Below are positions 33,297 to 46,929 of a stretch of DNA of 64,000 bases, in pieces. Position 1 is the stretch's first letter. Every line of letters starts with the position of its first letter. Source of the stretch: Piper betle (lineage: Eukaryota > Streptophyta > Magnoliopsida > Piperales > Piperaceae); the NCBI GenBank assembly GCA_033002965.1, contig JAURVB010000184.1:62001-126000 (forward strand), given 5' to 3'. The position numbers were made by a program, and so were the translations under genes. A model generated the notes under the pieces. That model ran no database searches and had not been told where the DNA came from. It was given only the letters and a program-made list of their open reading frames with translations.

Positions 33297-36200
33297 TGTA
33301 ACACCACAAATCCAGTTTGCTATTAATCCGAACTGGAAATGTTACGAGAGACCAAACTGATTCTTAAATTCAAATAATTTAGTTGATCCAAAACCTAAGC
33401 AAAAGGGATCTACTCTAAGCGTCATAAGATGATAAAGAATGTCACAATGACTGTATGAAATGCACAACCTAACAGGACACTAAATGGATGATATGACAAC
33501 GAAAAATCACACTCCATCAATTAAATATTATAAAAATCTTGTAAATAAACGAGGGAACTCACCTTCTAAAGGAAATACCGTACATCATTATATCACAATT
33601 ATATATAATATATGTATAATAATATACAAGATATATCACAATATCACATTTTGTTAATATCTTAACATTTCTATATCATAATCCCTGACTGGGTCTTGAC
33701 CCACCTACTATTCACATTCACATGGCCAAAAGTTTACTAACTTCAAGTTTACCAACTTTATTCACAAAACAAGTTAACCATACATTAAACATCATCAAAA
33801 TATTTCATCAAAAGTTTTACACATTCACCAGCATCACAATAAAGTGTCCTATCGTCAGACATGTGTGTGTGCAAGGATGTCACTGCTCATTCGTCAAGTC
33901 TGGCATATCTTGTTGTGTCTGATGCTCACCTACATATATAATAGAAAACCATCAGCAACAGTTGTCACTGGTTCAAAAAATAACTAATATCAAACTGTCA
34001 ATGAGAGCTAACTCTCATGAAAAGAAAACATGCATATACTTCACCAAAACTCTCATAAGGGTAACTACTAAGGAGCCATCAAGCTATAGTCTGGATGGCA
34101 TCCCAAAACTGACTGGTTTGATGCCTCTCTTGGCATTTTCTCATTTTTTGATCCCTCAGGACTACCAGTATATCCTAAACCCTCTCTGATCTTCCATATT
34201 TCTCTTAGCCCCAAGCATGAAAGCCGAGTACTTTCAGGCAGTCGCCTTTAGTACCCTTTGAACCACATGTCCAGACGTGTGCCATACTAAACAATACCTG
34301 TAAACCACACGTTTCTCTGGGTGTGAGGAACTCAAAATGCGGGTTATCAGGATTCCTTAGGAATGGAACAACCCTCTCACTAATCCAAAGCCCATTGTGA
34401 CTGGCACGTGCACCTGTTCATGGTACGTGCGAGTCGGTTTCACCATCTCTCGTCTCACTAAAAACTCGATAAAATCATATATAGGCCTTGAGAAGGGATT
34501 TAATATTTTAGACCTGAAGGCAACTTGCGGTGGATCTTATTTTCAAAATCAGACTCAAGGGATCTCATCATCAAGGGTTATTAATCCTGGAAACTGGTTT
34601 GTTAAAATGACCCGTGTTAAGTGGGGTCCGATAAATCAACCACCTAACATATCCTGCAACATACAATCCAAAGCAACAATAGAAGAGATCGACAAACAAG
34701 AGTACAAGTCCTAAACGAACCTAGTAGAAGATTTAACTGGAGTTATCGCGCCTATGCGGCGAACTCTTACACCGAACCTACACAAACAGGACTAAATTCT
34801 AAAGCCCATGTACACCTCATATGATGCATGAAAGACATGATGGATAAATCAAACAACACTAGGACAATCATGTATATCCTAGTCAATCCAAACAAACCCT
34901 AATCATGTTGACAATATAATCATGTTCAACTTTATGATACTGAGATAACATGATAATATTTTAGGCAATACTCAACACAGTAAAGTAACCTAATATGATC
35001 ATGTCATATACGTGTGATAAACCTGTAGTTAATTCTATATCATAGTAATGCAATTAAATTCAAATGTCATCACTAATAAAATATAACTATCATCATACAA
35101 CAATTTCATCAATTAGTACTTAGCTATATGAATCTACATTCCTAGGTGATTATGCCATCAACATCACACATTTATTATTATATAATTAAACATAACAATT
35201 AACTAAATAAAGATTATAATTTTGATAATCAAACTAATACTTAATTATGACAAATTAATCATTAGAACTAGATGTATAATTCACGAGTTTAATTATTTAA
35301 CATTAATTAACAAGAAATATCGACAAGCACATATTTTGAATTAACTAATCAAATGTTTTCCCTTAACAATCAATAAATCTCAAGATCCTAAAATCAGTAC
35401 ACAAATCAAAGTTATGAATATAACTACAATGATATACAATCTAATGATGATCAATCTAATAACTCTGGAAAAGATTTATTATTATTTGCATTTTATATTG
35501 AGTTTTTGTCATGTTTCGAGTTGTTTATATATCAATTTTATTTGTTTAGAAGTTTTTTAGATATTATTAATAATGTGAGAAATTATTGTGATTTTGCTAT
35601 AAAAAGTGTTAATTAATGTTGTTCTAACAGGGTATAAGAGTTAGAAGAGGATCCTTAGCCAACTAATGAGAGTTTGTAGCAACTACTTTAAGGATAAGCG
35701 AGATCTTCTTAGAGATAAGCGTGATCTTCATGAAAATATGCTGTAAAGATCTTTAGAGATAAGGATATCCTTGGACGTTAGGGATAAGCATGATCTTCGT
35801 AAGATATTCTTAACTATCTTTAGAGTTGTGGATAAACACAGAGAAGTTCTATATAAGGGGACATCCTTTTATGAAAAAAAGGAAGAGAACAACATTAGAC
35901 GGCTAAGAGACGGCACGATAGACAAGAGAAGGAAGACGAAGAATTTCGATCAGAAGAAGAAGACGCTTTCTCCAAAGAGTTTTTCTTTATTTTGATTTAC
36001 TTTTCTTTGTAGTTAAATGATGTCTTTCATATCACAAATGAATTTCTTGTATTTAATCGAAAACTTTATGGAGTAATTCTTTTCTAGGATTTTCAATAAT
36101 AACTAGTGCATGGATTAATAAAAGTTATTAATTTTTATCTATGTGATTATGATGTTGAATTATCTATTTTATTCTATGCATTAATGTTATCATTAGCCTG

Positions 36201-37894
36201 ATCACCTATTGATTGATCTAGAGATTTGATCTTGTCTAGAGATAGAAAGATTAAATTTGTCAATGAATAAAATAGCCTTTGTTCATCTGTTTTAGGTGAT
36301 TCACATATGAGATAGAGATATACTCATATGTCTTGGGTACTGTTAAGAGCAAAACTTAAAGTATCATTTTGCATATACAATTTCATAGAGATATAGGAGT
36401 TGGGTGTGAGTGATAAGTTTATGGTGAATCTAAGAGATGTCATAAATAATTAATTCCCGTAGTTAATAATCCAAATATACAATTCATAGGTAAAAGTTAT
36501 AACTTTAATCATATAAAGCACTAGGTGATATTAAAAATCCTAGGTTTGTCGTCTTGAGGTTAGTATTTGATTTAAATATTGCATTTTAGATTAGTTTAGT
36601 TTTAGTTTATAATTAAATCACTCTTTGAATTTTCTTTCAATTAAGTATAATTAATTAAACTAATTTTGGTCGCTGAAAATTTCTAGTAATAATTCCTCGT
36701 GGGACGATACTTTCTTATCATTTTATTACTTGATTCAGCACGTGCACTTGTGTTATAATTTTCACATCACAATCATATAAAATGAAATTAAAATTAATTC
36801 ATATACCTAAGTCAGAGATCACGAAGCAACGGCGGCGACGGCCGCGATTGTTGACAGTTGTTGTGAGGAGGGAGACGGCGGCTATGATTGTCGTCTCATG
36901 AGCAAAGTCGGCAATGGGGGAGTAGCTTGATGCGGCCAGAGCACCACTAGTTGGCGGCGACGACCAGTCGCCAACTGCAGCCTTGGGATGTGGCCGGCTA
37001 GGGCAGGAGCGGCTAAGAGGGTGATGTCGGCTAGGAAGAGGGAGGAGGGCTAGGGGAGGTCCAGTCGGCTAGGGGGCGGACATCGTGGCCAGTAGCGACG
37101 CTAATCACTATGCATGCAAGCGGCGGCCATGTTTCACATGAGTCGCCGTGCATGCAACGTCTAGGCTGAGAAGGGCAGGGAGGGGCTAGTGAGGGTGATC
37201 AGAGGTCATCGCCGAAGTTGGTAGTCGGCGGCGACCCTTGCAAGGCAGCATTAGTGGGTCGCCATGAGGGAAAACTGGGAGGAAGGGGATGAAGAGGAGG
37301 GAGGAAAGGAGGTGGGTGAGGTGGCGATGATGGCGAGAGAGGTCGTCGTGCCAGAGGTGGTGAGGGTGGTCACCAGTGAAGGGTCGAGGAATAACAGGGT
37401 CAATCGGCGTGTTGGAGAAGAAGGTCGAGTGAAGAAAAACAGGTCGGGGTAGTTTTGTAAATAAAATTTGACTTGCGCTGGACTCTAGTCAATAATAATA
37501 AATAAATTTTAAAAAATACATAAAATAAATATGTTAAAATACTATAAAATAAAATATGTTCAATAAAATAAAATAACATGTTCTAGACCTACTAACCCGT
37601 CCAAAAATCCTATCTAATACATCCTAACATAGTAACGCCCTAATGCTAATTTCTACAGTTTAATGCATGAAATAAAATAAAAAATCTAGCATACTGTCGT
37701 ACATTTTTTTAACTTATTTTCCTGTTGTATTACTAATTTTATCATTATATATTCGGATACATTTAACTCTCATAGATCATAACATACAATCGGCATCGAC
37801 TTAGGACACATTCTAAAACTGGCTCGACTCAGATTGACGACTTGACCGATCGGTTCATGAGTATAAAACCCCAACTCGAGTCATAGGTTTTACA
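33297..37894 (-). mobile_element. LTR-like element, copy E, with CAATC target duplication and a nested insertion
   Basis: Ends are TGTAACACCACAAATCC at 33297 and ATAGGTTTTACA at 37894, with CAATC on both sides (33292-33296 and 37895-37899). Total length is 4.6 kb, about 1.3-1.7 kb longer than sister copies because another LTR-like sequence is inserted around 35470-36775. The conserved block is at 34195-34270, the GC-rich core at 36820-37460 and the ACTCTAGTCAATAAT motif near 37480. No protein domain. Confidence 0.8.
35470..36775 (+). mobile_element. Probable Athila-like solo LTR nested in copy E (limits approximate)
   Basis: The sequence departs from the host family here. It resembles long gypsy LTRs: a purine-rich leader-like stretch with repeated AGATAAGCGTGATCTTC words near 35700-35800, a GAAGAAGAAGACG run before TTTTCTTTATTTTG near 35950, and CTCGTGGGACGATACTTTC near 36706 close to the end. 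I could not fix the termini or find a target duplication. The open frame at 35771-35995 is part of this leader and not supported as a gene. Confidence 0.4.
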
Positions 37895-38523
37895 CAATCA
37901 AACTTGAATTTTGAGTCGATCTCTACCTCACTCAAATTTTATTTAATTATACACTTCTTTTGTACTATAAGAATTAAATATGTCAATTTTTGGCATCATG
38001 CATACATATTAGTTGTATCTATAGACTATAATGAAAGTTGCTATAATCACTTTTGCTAGTTAAAGTAATGTCCCCATTGAAGTACAGTATCAGAAGTAAG
38101 TCGAAATACAATTTCAAGTAATATCCCGACATATCCTGTAGGGTTAGCGATTTCACATTCCTCCACCCACCTTGAAAACTTACCGACGATTATTATATCC
38201 CCGGTGTTTTTATAAAAAAGAAAAGGATAAATTATGTTCATCATTAACTAATAATTGATATAATAATCCAATATATTTACTTACGTGGGAGTAATGCATG
38301 GATCCTCACTAAATAAAACTAATCCTTAGATTCTAACTATTTGTCATTCCCTACTCCAAGTAGAACTTAGGTTACATAAAAGCCCTTACATTACAAAAAA
38401 ATTGTAGAAAAGCCCTTATCCTTCCCCTCCTCCACTTTCCTCGCCCAATTCGAACCTATTTTTCCCTTCCAAACCCCCGTCGCCGGAATCCGATCCTCGT
38501 CTCGGCGACTATCTCCGGCGGCC
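37895..38523 (+). promoter_or_regulatory. Upstream region of TAF4
   Basis: The 630 bp between the retroelement end and the TAF4 ATG must hold its promoter and 5' UTR. A pyrimidine-rich leader (CTTCCCCTCCTCCACTTTCC near 38430) precedes the ATG at 38524. No TATA box in an expected position was found. The retroelement copy E ends only about 0.6 kb from the start codon. Confidence 0.4.
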
Positions 38524-41500
38524 ATGGATCACCCTTCCATCATCAAAATTCTCGAAGACGACGAGGTTCCTTTGCCCGTTCCTGTGTTTTTTTCTGGATT
38601 TTCTTTCTTTTTTGGCATGAATGGTGTGGTAGATTCGTTGTGTGTGTGATTTTCGGGTGGTGGTGGATCAGGCGGATGAAATCCAGTATTCGGGAGCGGA
38701 AGTGGACGCATTCACGGCGGAGCTGAACAGGGACATTGAAGCTGACGCTGCACCGCCCTCTGATTCTGATTCTGGTAAGAATTGCTTGCTGCGATTACTT
38801 GTTTTTCTGTTTCTGATTTTGGAGTGGGTCAGTGATGGTGGATTGGTGCTATTCGGATTGCAGAATATGGTAGAAAGTGTAGAACTTTGTTGTTTTTCAT
38901 TGATGAAAACTTTAAATGTAGGAAGTGGCCAAAAGCTAGGGTAAGCTATCAGGGTTGTACATGGTTTTTCTGATAATGAACTATGTTGTAACATGTCTAC
39001 ACTTTCTTATAAACTAGCGGTCATCAATTTTTTTTTTTACTTTTTATTTTTTGAATAACATAGTTCAATTCCTATATTGTGAAGGTTGAGTATGTAAAGA
39101 TGCCTTCTTATACAAGTAGAAGTTTTTAGTGCGAGATGACACATGATATTATCTTCATCCGAGCATCAGGAATGAATAGAAAACTTCTTTTTCTGTTCTC
39201 TTTGCATGCACTCTGTGAAGTAATGATATTGGCTTAGATGGTCTGGCAAATTGATTTCAAAGGTAGAATTAAACCTTGCTGAAGATTTTTTACAGACACC
39301 AGGGTATCGTGGTGGAAGTTTCTGCAACAGGGTTTGATAAATTGTTTTTCTTCATGATTTTGAACAAGAGATGGTAATATATATACTCAACCTACTTTTT
39401 ATAGGAAAACTGACTCACGCAAACAGTGAAGCATCTATCCTTAACCAAATTCAAGCCTCCAGCCAGGAAGAGGGATCCTTCAACCATGGTCAGCATGAAA
39501 AAACTGCACTTTATAGTGACGGAAAAGAACAACACAGTTCTGAAATTGAACCAAAGACAGAGGTTTCTGCTATCGAAAAGCAAGAGCAGCAGGAAGTTAA
39601 CCGTTCAGGACAGATTCTTCCTGTAACACAGCAAAGCCAGTCCCTTGGTGATCAAAATGTTGCACTGGCATTTGATAAAAATCAGGCTCAGATTGCCGGT
39701 GCAAATTCTGCACATTCAGCGGGACCAACTAGCAACTTTGAAGTTTCTGGAAGCCAACAGCAACCACCTCCAACGGCAGTCTCTACAAATAAGCAGCATA
39801 ACCTTCAAGGAGACCAAGCAAACATGGCAAGACGAAATAAAACTACTGGTAGCATACCATTTGCCCTTTTGATGCCAATCCTGTGCCCTCAACTTGACAA
39901 AGATAAAGTGATGCAACTTCAGGCTTTTTATGATCAGTTAAAGGTTGGTTGTTTGTAAACACAGAATAGTTTAGCAAAGTTATTTTTCTGTTATATAAGT
40001 TTGTGGCAATTTGTTAAGCTGAACTCCTGTTCTTGCCTCTAGAAAAATGAAATCACTAAGGATCACTTTTTGAGAGTGGTGAGACATGTTGTGGGTGATC
40101 AGATGCTTAAAATGGCAGTCCAAACTGCTCATATGCAAGTAAGCATGATTCACCTTTTTCTGCATGTTTGTTAAGGATTAACCTTATGAATACTTGCCAA
40201 TACTCATTTACTATACATCAGCAGCAGGCTCGAATTCAAGCTGCACGTGGTGCACAGCATCAGGCACTACCTCAATCTTCATCGCATCAGCCACCTTCAT
40301 CTACTGCTCCACAATCTCAGCAGTCAACTTCATCCGTTCAAGTTAAGATTGAACCTTCTAGCCAGACTCAAGAAACGGGTGCTCAAAAAGTTAGAGAGGT
40401 GGCACTCCATCAAAGCCCAGGGACTCCAAATGAACCCAGTATCCGTTAAACCGGAGAGAGACCTGTCGATGACTTCACTACAGCCAGTTAACAAACCGCA
40501 ACAATTACAGAAACATCATTTTCATTCATCTTATGCTATGTATGGTGGGCCAGTAGTTGGTAATTACAATCCTCATCAATTTTCTGGCCCTTCTGCAGCT
40601 TCAGGTTCAGCATCTAGACCACAAACTCAAGATCCACAGCTAAGGCAAGTTTCTCATTTACAGAGTATGGTTCCGAGTCAAGTGGGTAGTTTGCAGCCCA
40701 TGAACTCAACAGCTGTGCCCAAATATGAGCCAGACAATGGTACAATGCGTAGTGGTTCAATTGCTAACCATGTTTCAATGCAATCCAACACAAATTCTTG
40801 GCCGCCCCCATTAAATAAAGAGTCAAAAACGGCCAATATGACTCCAATCGCTTACCCAAAACAAGAACCAGTTGATAAGGTGTCAGAACACCAACCAAGG
40901 GCTCCTCACTTGCCATCAATGCCACGACCACCATCGACGTTCATCACATCTCACACTGTTCAAGGAAATTTAGCATCTACGAGCTCAAATCCTGACCTTC
41001 TTGACAGGCAAGCTAACCGATTAGGTTATATTCCTAATATACCAAACCACATACCACCAGATGGACAACATGACATCAGCATGCAGGTATGTCTTGAGGA
41101 GCTGCTTTCTTTTCATTTTCATGGACGCATTTAAGTAATGTGGGTAAAATTTGTGTTCCGGGGATAATTAACACTTCTCCTCTGATCACTAAGATGTCGT
41201 CTGCTACTTCACAAGTGACTTCCGGATTGAATGCTAAAATCCCTCAGAAGAAACCAGCAGTTGGCCAGAAGAAACCTCATGAGTCACTAGAGCCACCTTC
41301 ACTTCCAAAGTAATTCAACTGTCCATTGTTAACCATTGTTCTTTTAATGTTACTGAGTATGTATAAATTTTTCATTGATTTTGATATGAAATTGATCCAT
41401 TTCTGCTGCAAAATCAATGCATCTGATTCCAGGTTAGCTGAGATAATATGATTTAGATGATGATAATGTGATTGTGAACTATAATATATATGATGATTAT

Positions 41501-44274
41501 GGTATTGATAATGATCATTGGTGGTGGGCTATTTTCTTATACAGCAAAAAGCAAAAGGTAGCTGGAGGAAATGTGGATCAAAGCATTGAACAGCTGAATG
41601 ATGTTACTGCTGTGAGTGGTGTCAATCTTAGGGTATGATCTTTAATTTTTTTGGTGTTATTCTTGACTTTATCGAAACCAAATATCTTCTAATCTTCAAG
41701 CCCCCGTTTTTGCTTGGGTTTTGGTGGATAGGAAGAGGAAGAACAGCTGTTGGCGGCTCCTAAAGACGAAAATCGAGCTTCAGAAGCTACTAGAAAGGTT
41801 GCTCAAGCAGAAGAAGAAAAACTGATTCTTCAGAAAGCTCCTCTTCGGAAAAAGATAGCAGAAATTAGTAATTGACGTTTACCCCTTATCTTTTAAAGAT
41901 TTATTTTTGTCTTAAATTTTTTTAAGGACATAATTATTGCTTATATCTAGTCTGCTTTCTAATAGTCAACTATCATCTTCGACAGTGAATAAACATGGAA
42001 TAAGAGCGTCAAGTAATGATGTGGAGCGTTGCCTGTCCCTGGTTAGATGCATTAAGTACTAATCATTTGTTAGATTTTCGTATTTTAATTGAACTTATTT
42101 ACTTATCAATGACTTGTTTACTTATGTGTTAAGAGTGTTGAGGAGCGAATGCGTGGACTAATAACTAAGATGATTAGAGTTTCAAAGCAGGTTAGCATCA
42201 TTTCATGCATTTGTCAATTATTGTAAGACTTATTGATAAAATGATTTACTGGTGAGATTAATGTTGTCTTTAGAGGGTTGACCTGGAAAAGCCCAGACAT
42301 GGACGAAATGTTGTGGTGACATCAGATGTTAGACGTCAAATATTAATGGTAAACCGAAAGGTCAAGGAAGAGTGGGACAAGAAACAGGCTAAAGAAGCTG
42401 AAAAGCAGCGTAAATTGAATGAAGTGAGTATATATTATGTTTGATCTTATCTTTCATCTTTGAAGCTTTTTTTTTATTTGCATAAAATGTTTCCATTTCT
42501 CAAGTTTATTTTTTGTCTGTGTGCTACGTTTGGATTTGACAAAAATCAATATACATGATATTGGAGTTCATTACAGCCTTTCTTTTATTTTAGAGGTTAA
42601 GAACTAGAGGGTATTAAGGGAGGCTCCTTTAAGTAGGTAGCACTTATCAGTCTTTGACGCTGAAAAAGATAAACAGCGGTGTCCTCATGATGTTTTGTTT
42701 ACTATCAAGTTCTACATATGCATATGCATAATGCAAACACCAGTTTTATAAAATTCAGAATTAAATTTTTTCAGAACTTCCTTACGGCTCTGGTTGATGT
42801 TTCCAACCAACGTACATGTAGAAAATATATATTAGGATAGTAAGCATAGCATCTTAGGATGACAAGAAGAAAAGTAAGTGGTGTGTATATGTGTTACACC
42901 TCTTTTCCTTTGTTTATGGGCATTTACAACACTACAAAGAGATAACAATCTCAACAACACATCGTTGATTTTGTCTGCAAAGTCAGGACCTAATAAACAC
43001 ACTGCTAGCGGCTGAATTTCAATGAAAATACAAGAGCAAGTCAAACATGTGAATACTCATTGAGACACAAAAAAATACTCCAACAGTAAAATTGTTTGTA
43101 TCTGTTGGCAAAGAAGTCATCATGCTTGGTGCATTATGTGATGTTCTCAATGTGAAATGTCAATTAAAAAATGGATTTTCACGCAGGTTGAGGGGAGCAC
43201 AGGGGAAGATTCAGAAAAGGATGAGACTCGGACAAAGGCACCTAAGGTATTCTTTTGGTGCAAGTATAAACAAAATAAATTTGGAGAGTTTTAGGAGCCA
43301 ACCACTTTTTAGATTCAGAATATGAGCTTGTCACTAGACATGGACTTGATAATGATCATTCCTCTTCTCGGCAATACCAAGTGATTAACATGATTATAGT
43401 CTCTCTGGGCTGTTTTTCAAGTTTATCTTAATTTGATTTGTTCACTCTCACAAAAATGGTTCTTAAGGCAGGTAGTGATGTAGGTAAAAAATGATGAAAT
43501 TTATTTTGTAAAAGCAATTTTATTTGATGGCTTCTCATATTCAAACTCTTTTGTTATGTGACAATTACAGGTTGATTTGGTCAATTCATTGACCTGGGCT
43601 ATTTATTTCTGCAAGTTTTACTTAATTCATTGTTGGTTTGAATTTGATTTTGTTCCTGATATTGCATGAATGAGTTCAGGGAAATAAAGAAGAGGACGAC
43701 AAGATGAGGACAACTGCAGCTAATGTTGCTGCTCGAGCTGCAGTTGGAGGTGATGACATGTTGTCTAAATGGCAACTCATGGCTGAACAAGCTCGGCAGA
43801 AGCGTGAAGGGGGTGGCGATGCATCGATATCTAGTCCCCAAATTTCCAGAGATGTTAGACATAAACCTATGTCAGCCAGTGGCAAGCCTCTCAGGGGCGA
43901 TGCTCAAGATCTTGAAAGCAAAGGCCTATATCCTTCAGCTTCTGGTGGTACAAGGATACTAAGCTTTATTTCTGATAACGGATTGTCCCACTTCAATTAT
44001 ATTAACCTTCATGCTCTAGGTTACCCATTATAGTGACCTTCATGATGGCAAAGCATCAGGTAAGACATCTGAACTACTATTGTTTTACCTGTGTTGTTCA
44101 GGAACTGTGAGAAAGTTTGGAAGGAGTTCACTGCCTACGCCTTCCCCAAAAATCATTCGCACCATATGTGTAAAGGATGTGATTGCAGTCCTAGAAAGGG
44201 AGCTACAGATGTCAAAATCGAATTTAATCTATCGCCTGTATGAGAAGAGGCGTTCTAACTCTATAACTGAATAG
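38524..44274 (+). CDS. TAF4: TFIID subunit TAF4 (TBP-associated factor 4/4b), 14 exons, one apparent frameshift
   Basis: Exons: 38524-38565, 38672-38774, 39405-39943, 40043-40138, 40222-41086, 41194-41309, 41545-41632, 41732-41867, 41986-42041, 42134-42190, 42274-42423, 43187-43246, 43680-43947, 44102-44274; about 915 residues. The N-terminus (IIKILEDDE ... [16 protein letters not shown]) fits plant TAF4. An RST domain (about 198-260) has [19 protein letters not shown] and [18 protein letters not shown] domains bind disordered transcription factors. The C-terminus has NKKQKV, the acidic/basic helical part and the histone-fold region ending [10 protein letters not shown] ... [11 protein letters not shown], which in TFIID pairs with TAF12. 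All phases agree except inside exon 5, where the frame must shift by one base between about 40390 and 40450. Exon 5 has a triple tandem acceptor CAGCAGCAG at 40219-40227. The substitution ELQMSKS for the usual EPQMSKS is noted. Identification is strong; integrity of this copy is uncertain. Confidence 0.93.
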
Positions 44275-46108
44275 TCCGTATATCTCCAAAATTTAACTAC
44301 GTTGTGGCTATCGGACAGTGCTCTTTCACATGCACATGGAACTAGAGCTTTGTCCAGTCGTGCCAGGGCTAAGACATGGAATTTGTACAGATGGTGTGAT
44401 TATGTGGAAATTCTGAAGTTAGAAACGCTGAACAACTTGCACGGAAGTTTGTGATGGAAACACGGCAAACCTGCCTCATCACTTGAGAATCTGTTTATAG
44501 TTTGCATTCTGAACTACTGTATAACCCTAGAAGCAGATGTTGACATTCTCTTTGTCCCCCTACTATTGATTCTCATTGTTTGCCGTACCATGATACATCT
44601 TTATATTACTCAACAGCAAAAGCTATTTTTTTGCACAAGTAATAAAGTGTACATCCATTTATTTTCTTCTTTGTACAGGTTGTCTTGAGCATTTCTTGCA
44701 CAATTCATGGAGCATATTGGAGAGCGTTGACCCTGGTTTCTGGAGCTTGACACCAACCCAGGCGATTCCGGGGTTCTGTGATTTTTGGACTCGGCTATTG
44801 GTTTGGTTAGCCGTTGCTGGCGAATCCGTTCACGTGTTTTAAAGAGTCCAATAGTTCATCTTGAATCAACAAAATAAATAACTAGCCAAAGACCATCTCA
44901 ATGTGCAGGTACGTTTAAAACTAATTAAAAATATATATTAATAATATATAAAATTAGTTTTTAAATTATTAAGATTTTATTTTTAAATAAAAATAATAAA
45001 TATTTATTTGTGTTTAACAAAAAAAATATAGTTATACACAAATATAAAAAAACAATTTCAATAAGTAAAATTTTTTAATAACTAAAATAAACTTTTAAAA
45101 GATTTCAATTTGATTAAAATTATACTATTTTTATAATTATTAATTTAAGTAGAATTATAGTCCAGTGATTTCGTACTAATAAATAATAATAATTATACTT
45201 CAAAATTAAGTAGGTATTAAGGTGTTCATAAAATAATTGTGGGGCTAAAATTAACCATTACGCAAGAAAGCCTAAAACACGATATGAGCAACAAAAAAAA
45301 AGCTATGGTGCTTTAATGTAACGGGATAGATTTTGTTAGAATTTAACAATTTTTTCATACAAAGAACTAACTTTTAAAAAAAACAAATTTACTAAAAAGC
45401 ATATAGGAACTTGCTGAATTTTTTAAGGATCTGTTCAAAATAGCCGAATGAAATAATAGTTAGGCTGACCAACCTAATTAGTTACCAAATTAAATGGCTC
45501 AAAAATCTGTTTTTACTGTGATGATTATTGAATTACATTTTTTACTTGAACAAAATGGACCTACTAATTATAAAAATATCACAGTGTATAATAGACATGT
45601 TTGTATTAGATATTAGTTATAAATAATAATTCTTCTCATATCCTTTCAAATATTTGTTTTCTTATCCAAAAAATCTTAATATTAATATTTATTTCATTTA
45701 TAATATTTATTTGTTTTAATTCATCAAACCCGATTTGAATGCAACCTATCTAATTAAAAAACACGAGTACATTATATTAATAAAAATTCAATATAAAATA
45801 CAAGAAATAGACAAAATAACCCTTTTCAGTATTGTTAAACATTTGAACCCATATTCATAAAATCATTATTTCAAAATATTCAATATTTGAACTCGCCCCT
45901 AACGGTTCCTCCTCGACTAAAGTAGATTTATGCAATCAAAATGATCAATATTTTTATGTATTTAACATGATAATGAGTTAGAAAAATAGTGCTAAAAATG
46001 TATATATTCTTGTAGATGATATATTTGAGTTTGTTACCTCATCAAATTAAAATATAGTCTAACTTCGAATATATCATTCATATTTAATCACTTATTTTAG
46101 ATCAAAAA
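44275..46108. other. TAF4 3' flank and AT-rich intergenic DNA
   Basis: The first 400-600 bp probably include the TAF4 3' UTR; AATAAAG occurs at 44641. From about 44900 the sequence is very AT-rich, without an open frame of note, tandem array or recognised mobile element. Confidence 0.5.
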
Positions 46109-46560
46109 GGTGTAAGTAATTTATTTATTTTTAATTAGTGGTGCAATAAAAAACCAAAGAGTGAGGTGTAAGTAATCAAATACTATTTAAAACAACTGGT
46201 CTAATTATTCTTCACGTACGAACCAAACCAAATTAAATTTATAAAATCGGTCGAATTAGGAGTCGGTCTCTTTGTTCTTCTCGCCGTGATCATCGTCGAG
46301 ACAACGAAGGGGAAAGTAAGGGTGTAAGTAATTTTATTTTTATTTTTAATTTTAATATCCGGTATGATCCGAACCAAAAATCAAACAGTGAGTGAGTGAG
46401 TGAGTGAGTGAGTGAGGTGTAAGCAGTCATATATTTTTTAAAATTACCGGTCCAGGGACTCTCTTTGTGTCAATCAAATTAAACCAAACCAAATCAAACC
46501 AGACCAAACCGGTCTAATTAGGAGTCGGTCTCCTCGTTCCTGTCGCCCCGATCATCTTCC
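46109..46560 (+). promoter_or_regulatory. Duplicated promoter or 5' leader segment upstream of the first TMN gene
   Basis: Two imperfect direct copies at about a 262-bp interval. Each contains GTGAGGTGTAAG, then ACCAAACCAAATTAAA-like words, then AATTAGGAGTCGGTCTC and CGTTCxTxTCGCC...GATCATC. GGAGTCGGTCTC occurs at 46259 and 46521. The second copy runs straight into the presumed leader exon. A (GTGA)n microsatellite at 46387-46416 separates them. Confidence 0.55.
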
Positions 46561-46929
46561 TCATCCAGACGCGACGAAGACGAAAGCGCTGTACCTTACC
46601 CAATTCCATCCACCGGCTTCTCCGGCGAGCTCCTTCCCGGCCACGGCAGGCAAGCTCTCTTTCATGCCCCTGCTTTCCCCTCCTCCGCTTCCCCTTACTG
46701 GTGAATTCATATCGCTGCCTGTTTACCTGGTTGATCGAGCTTTCAAGGAATTCAACCCCTTCAGATCGGGCCAAAATGAATGGGATTGGTCTGAATGGTT
46801 GGCTCCCGCCGCCGACAGATGTCCCATGCTACGTTTCTTATTTCTAGTGAGAGCTCGCCGCTGGACTTCGTGTCGTCGACCGGCCAACACGGAGAAGTCG
46901 GCAATGAGTCCGCCGACTTGTCTCGACAA

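Noticed and set aside
35771..35995. 74-codon Lys/Arg-rich frame
   Set aside because: It lies in the leader-like part of a probable LTR; GAAGAAGAAG composition explains the residues.
40399..40420. 22-nt GT...AG segment in TAF4 as a mini-intron
   Set aside because: Far below functional plant intron size; a 1-nt indel or read error is simpler.
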